Of a stretch of 32,930 nt of DNA, positions 32,390-32,930 are shown in pieces. The position numbers and the translations under genes are program-made. The DNA lies in the NCBI GenBank assembly GCA_903970595.1, contig CAJCJI010000292.1:1-32930 (forward strand), written 5' to 3'. Each line of letters opens with the position of its first letter. The stretch's first letter is position 1. The stretch comes from Verrucomicrobiota bacterium. GTDB taxonomy: Bacteria; Pseudomonadota; Gammaproteobacteria; Nevskiales; Nevskiaceae. The notes beneath the pieces are model-generated. The model made no database searches. It worked only from the letters and a program-made list of their open reading frames with translations, and was not told the origin of the DNA.

Positions 32390-32908
32390 ATGAACAGCAG
32401 TTCGATGTTGCGCGCCATCGGCCTGAGCCTGGCCGTAGCCGCTGTACTTTTCGGTACCAGCGCCTGCGGCAAGGCCGGCGTCACCCGCTACAAGCTTCCC
32501 AACAATTCCAAGTTCCCCATCTCGATGGGCGTTGAGATTCCCGCCGGCAAGAGCATCATCTTCCTCAGCGGCATGGTGCCGCCGGTGGTCGACGAAACCC
32601 AGCCCAAGGATTCCATCGCCGCCTACGGCGACACCAAGACCCAGACCATCGGCGCCCTGAAAACCATCGAGGCCAACCTGAAAAGCATAGGCCTGGGCAT
32701 GGGCGACGTGGTCAAGATGCAGGTCTTCATGGCCGGCGACCCCGCCAAAGGCGGCAAGCTGGATTTCCCCGGCATGATGGAAGGCTACACGCAGTTCTTC
32801 GGCACCGCGGAACAGCCCAACCTGCCGACCCGCTCCGCCATGCAGGTGGCAGCGCTGGCCAATCCGGGATTTCTGGTTGAGATCGAAGTGGCGGCGGTTC
32901 GTCCCTGA
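32390..32908 (+). CDS. exported RidA/YjgF-family protein, possibly a lipoprotein
   Basis: 172 residues; GGGAG precedes the ATG. The N-terminal 26 residues form a signal segment ending in GTSAC: Cys26 could be lipidated, but the box is weak (Thr at -3), so plain secretion is possible. The RidA fold follows (about 40-172), with SIIFLSGMVPPVVDE, TQTIGALKTIEANLKSIGLG and MGDVVKMQVFMAGD. Arg148 in LPTRS and Glu164 in VEIEVAAVR correspond to the catalytic pair Arg105 and Glu120 of E. coli RidA, with one extra residue between. RidA hydrolyses reactive imines and enamines in the cytoplasm; an exported copy after an amine oxidase suggests hydrolysis of its imine product. Confidence 0.87.
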   Translation: MNSSSMLRAIGLSLAVAAVLFGTSACGKAGVTRYKLPNNSKFPISMGVEIPAGKSIIFLSGMVPPVVDETQPKDSIAAYGDTKTQTIGALKTIEANLKSIGLGMGDVVKMQVFMAGDPAKGGKLDFPGMMEGYTQFFGTAEQPNLPTRSAMQVAALANPGFLVEIEVAAVRP

Positions 32909-32930
32909 GGGGAGATTCACCCCTCTCTCT
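32907..32930 (+). terminator. possible intrinsic terminator after the RidA-like gene, cut by window end
   Basis: GAGGGG (starting inside the TGA) and CCCCTC form a perfect 6-bp stem with a 7-base loop, followed by TCTCT at the window edge. It would close the three-gene amine oxidation operon. The rest of the T-tract, if any, lies outside. Confidence 0.45.

Overview
This is a GC-rich bacterial window with no rRNA, tRNA, CRISPR array, transposase, integrase or phage gene. Gene content points to a gammaproteobacterium: DUF2058, DUF1161, a FimV-type N-terminal domain and a DusB-type tRNA-dihydrouridine synthase occur together with lipid and steroid metabolism genes (wax ester synthase/DGAT, ketosteroid dehydrogenase family flavoprotein, long-chain acyl-CoA synthetase, Baeyer-Villiger-type monooxygenase). 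That mix suggests the Nevskiales/Solimonadaceae neighbourhood. This placement is an inference from content only.

Layout. 1-3871: envelope genes on the minus strand (a YXWGXW lipoprotein cut by the window edge, a short FimV-like protein, an exported HtrA-type protease). 4000-4764: AraC regulator. 4862-10239: exported M3-type metallopeptidase, convergent with a wax ester synthase/DGAT that is divergent from a ketosteroid-dehydrogenase-like flavoprotein. 10418-13518: small lipoprotein, SulP anion transporter, cupin-AraC regulator. 13731-17086: small secreted protein, a probable OmpA-plus-lipoprotein operon, DUF2058. 17284-22118: SDR, HCCA isomerase/GST-kappa, acyl-CoA synthetase, then a convergent flavin monooxygenase. 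22205-25941: secreted protein, DusB, DUF1161, TetR regulator with a clear promoter and operator, a shrunken DUF1761 gene and two hypotheticals. 26224-30108: a same-strand run of GYF_2, GIY-YIG, a doubly anchored TAXI-type binding protein and the Kup potassium transporter; the last two overlap by 4 bases. 30305-32908: a Tat-exported flavin amine oxidase, a c-type cytochrome and an exported RidA-like protein.

Most interesting part: the last three genes read as one extracytoplasmic amine-oxidising module. The flavoenzyme would oxidise an amine to an imine, the cytochrome would take the electrons toward the respiratory chain, and the exported RidA would hydrolyse the imine. The flavoenzyme/cytochrome half has a precedent in NicA2/CycN of nicotine-degrading Pseudomonas; the exported RidA partner is the less familiar element. 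The second candidate is the TAXI-Kup pair, in which a membrane-anchored TAXI domain without TRAP permease genes is tied to a potassium transporter and could be a sensor or regulator of it.

Limits: every family call is by eye from translated sequence and motifs. Promoters, operators and terminators are pattern matches, and several are weak and marked so.
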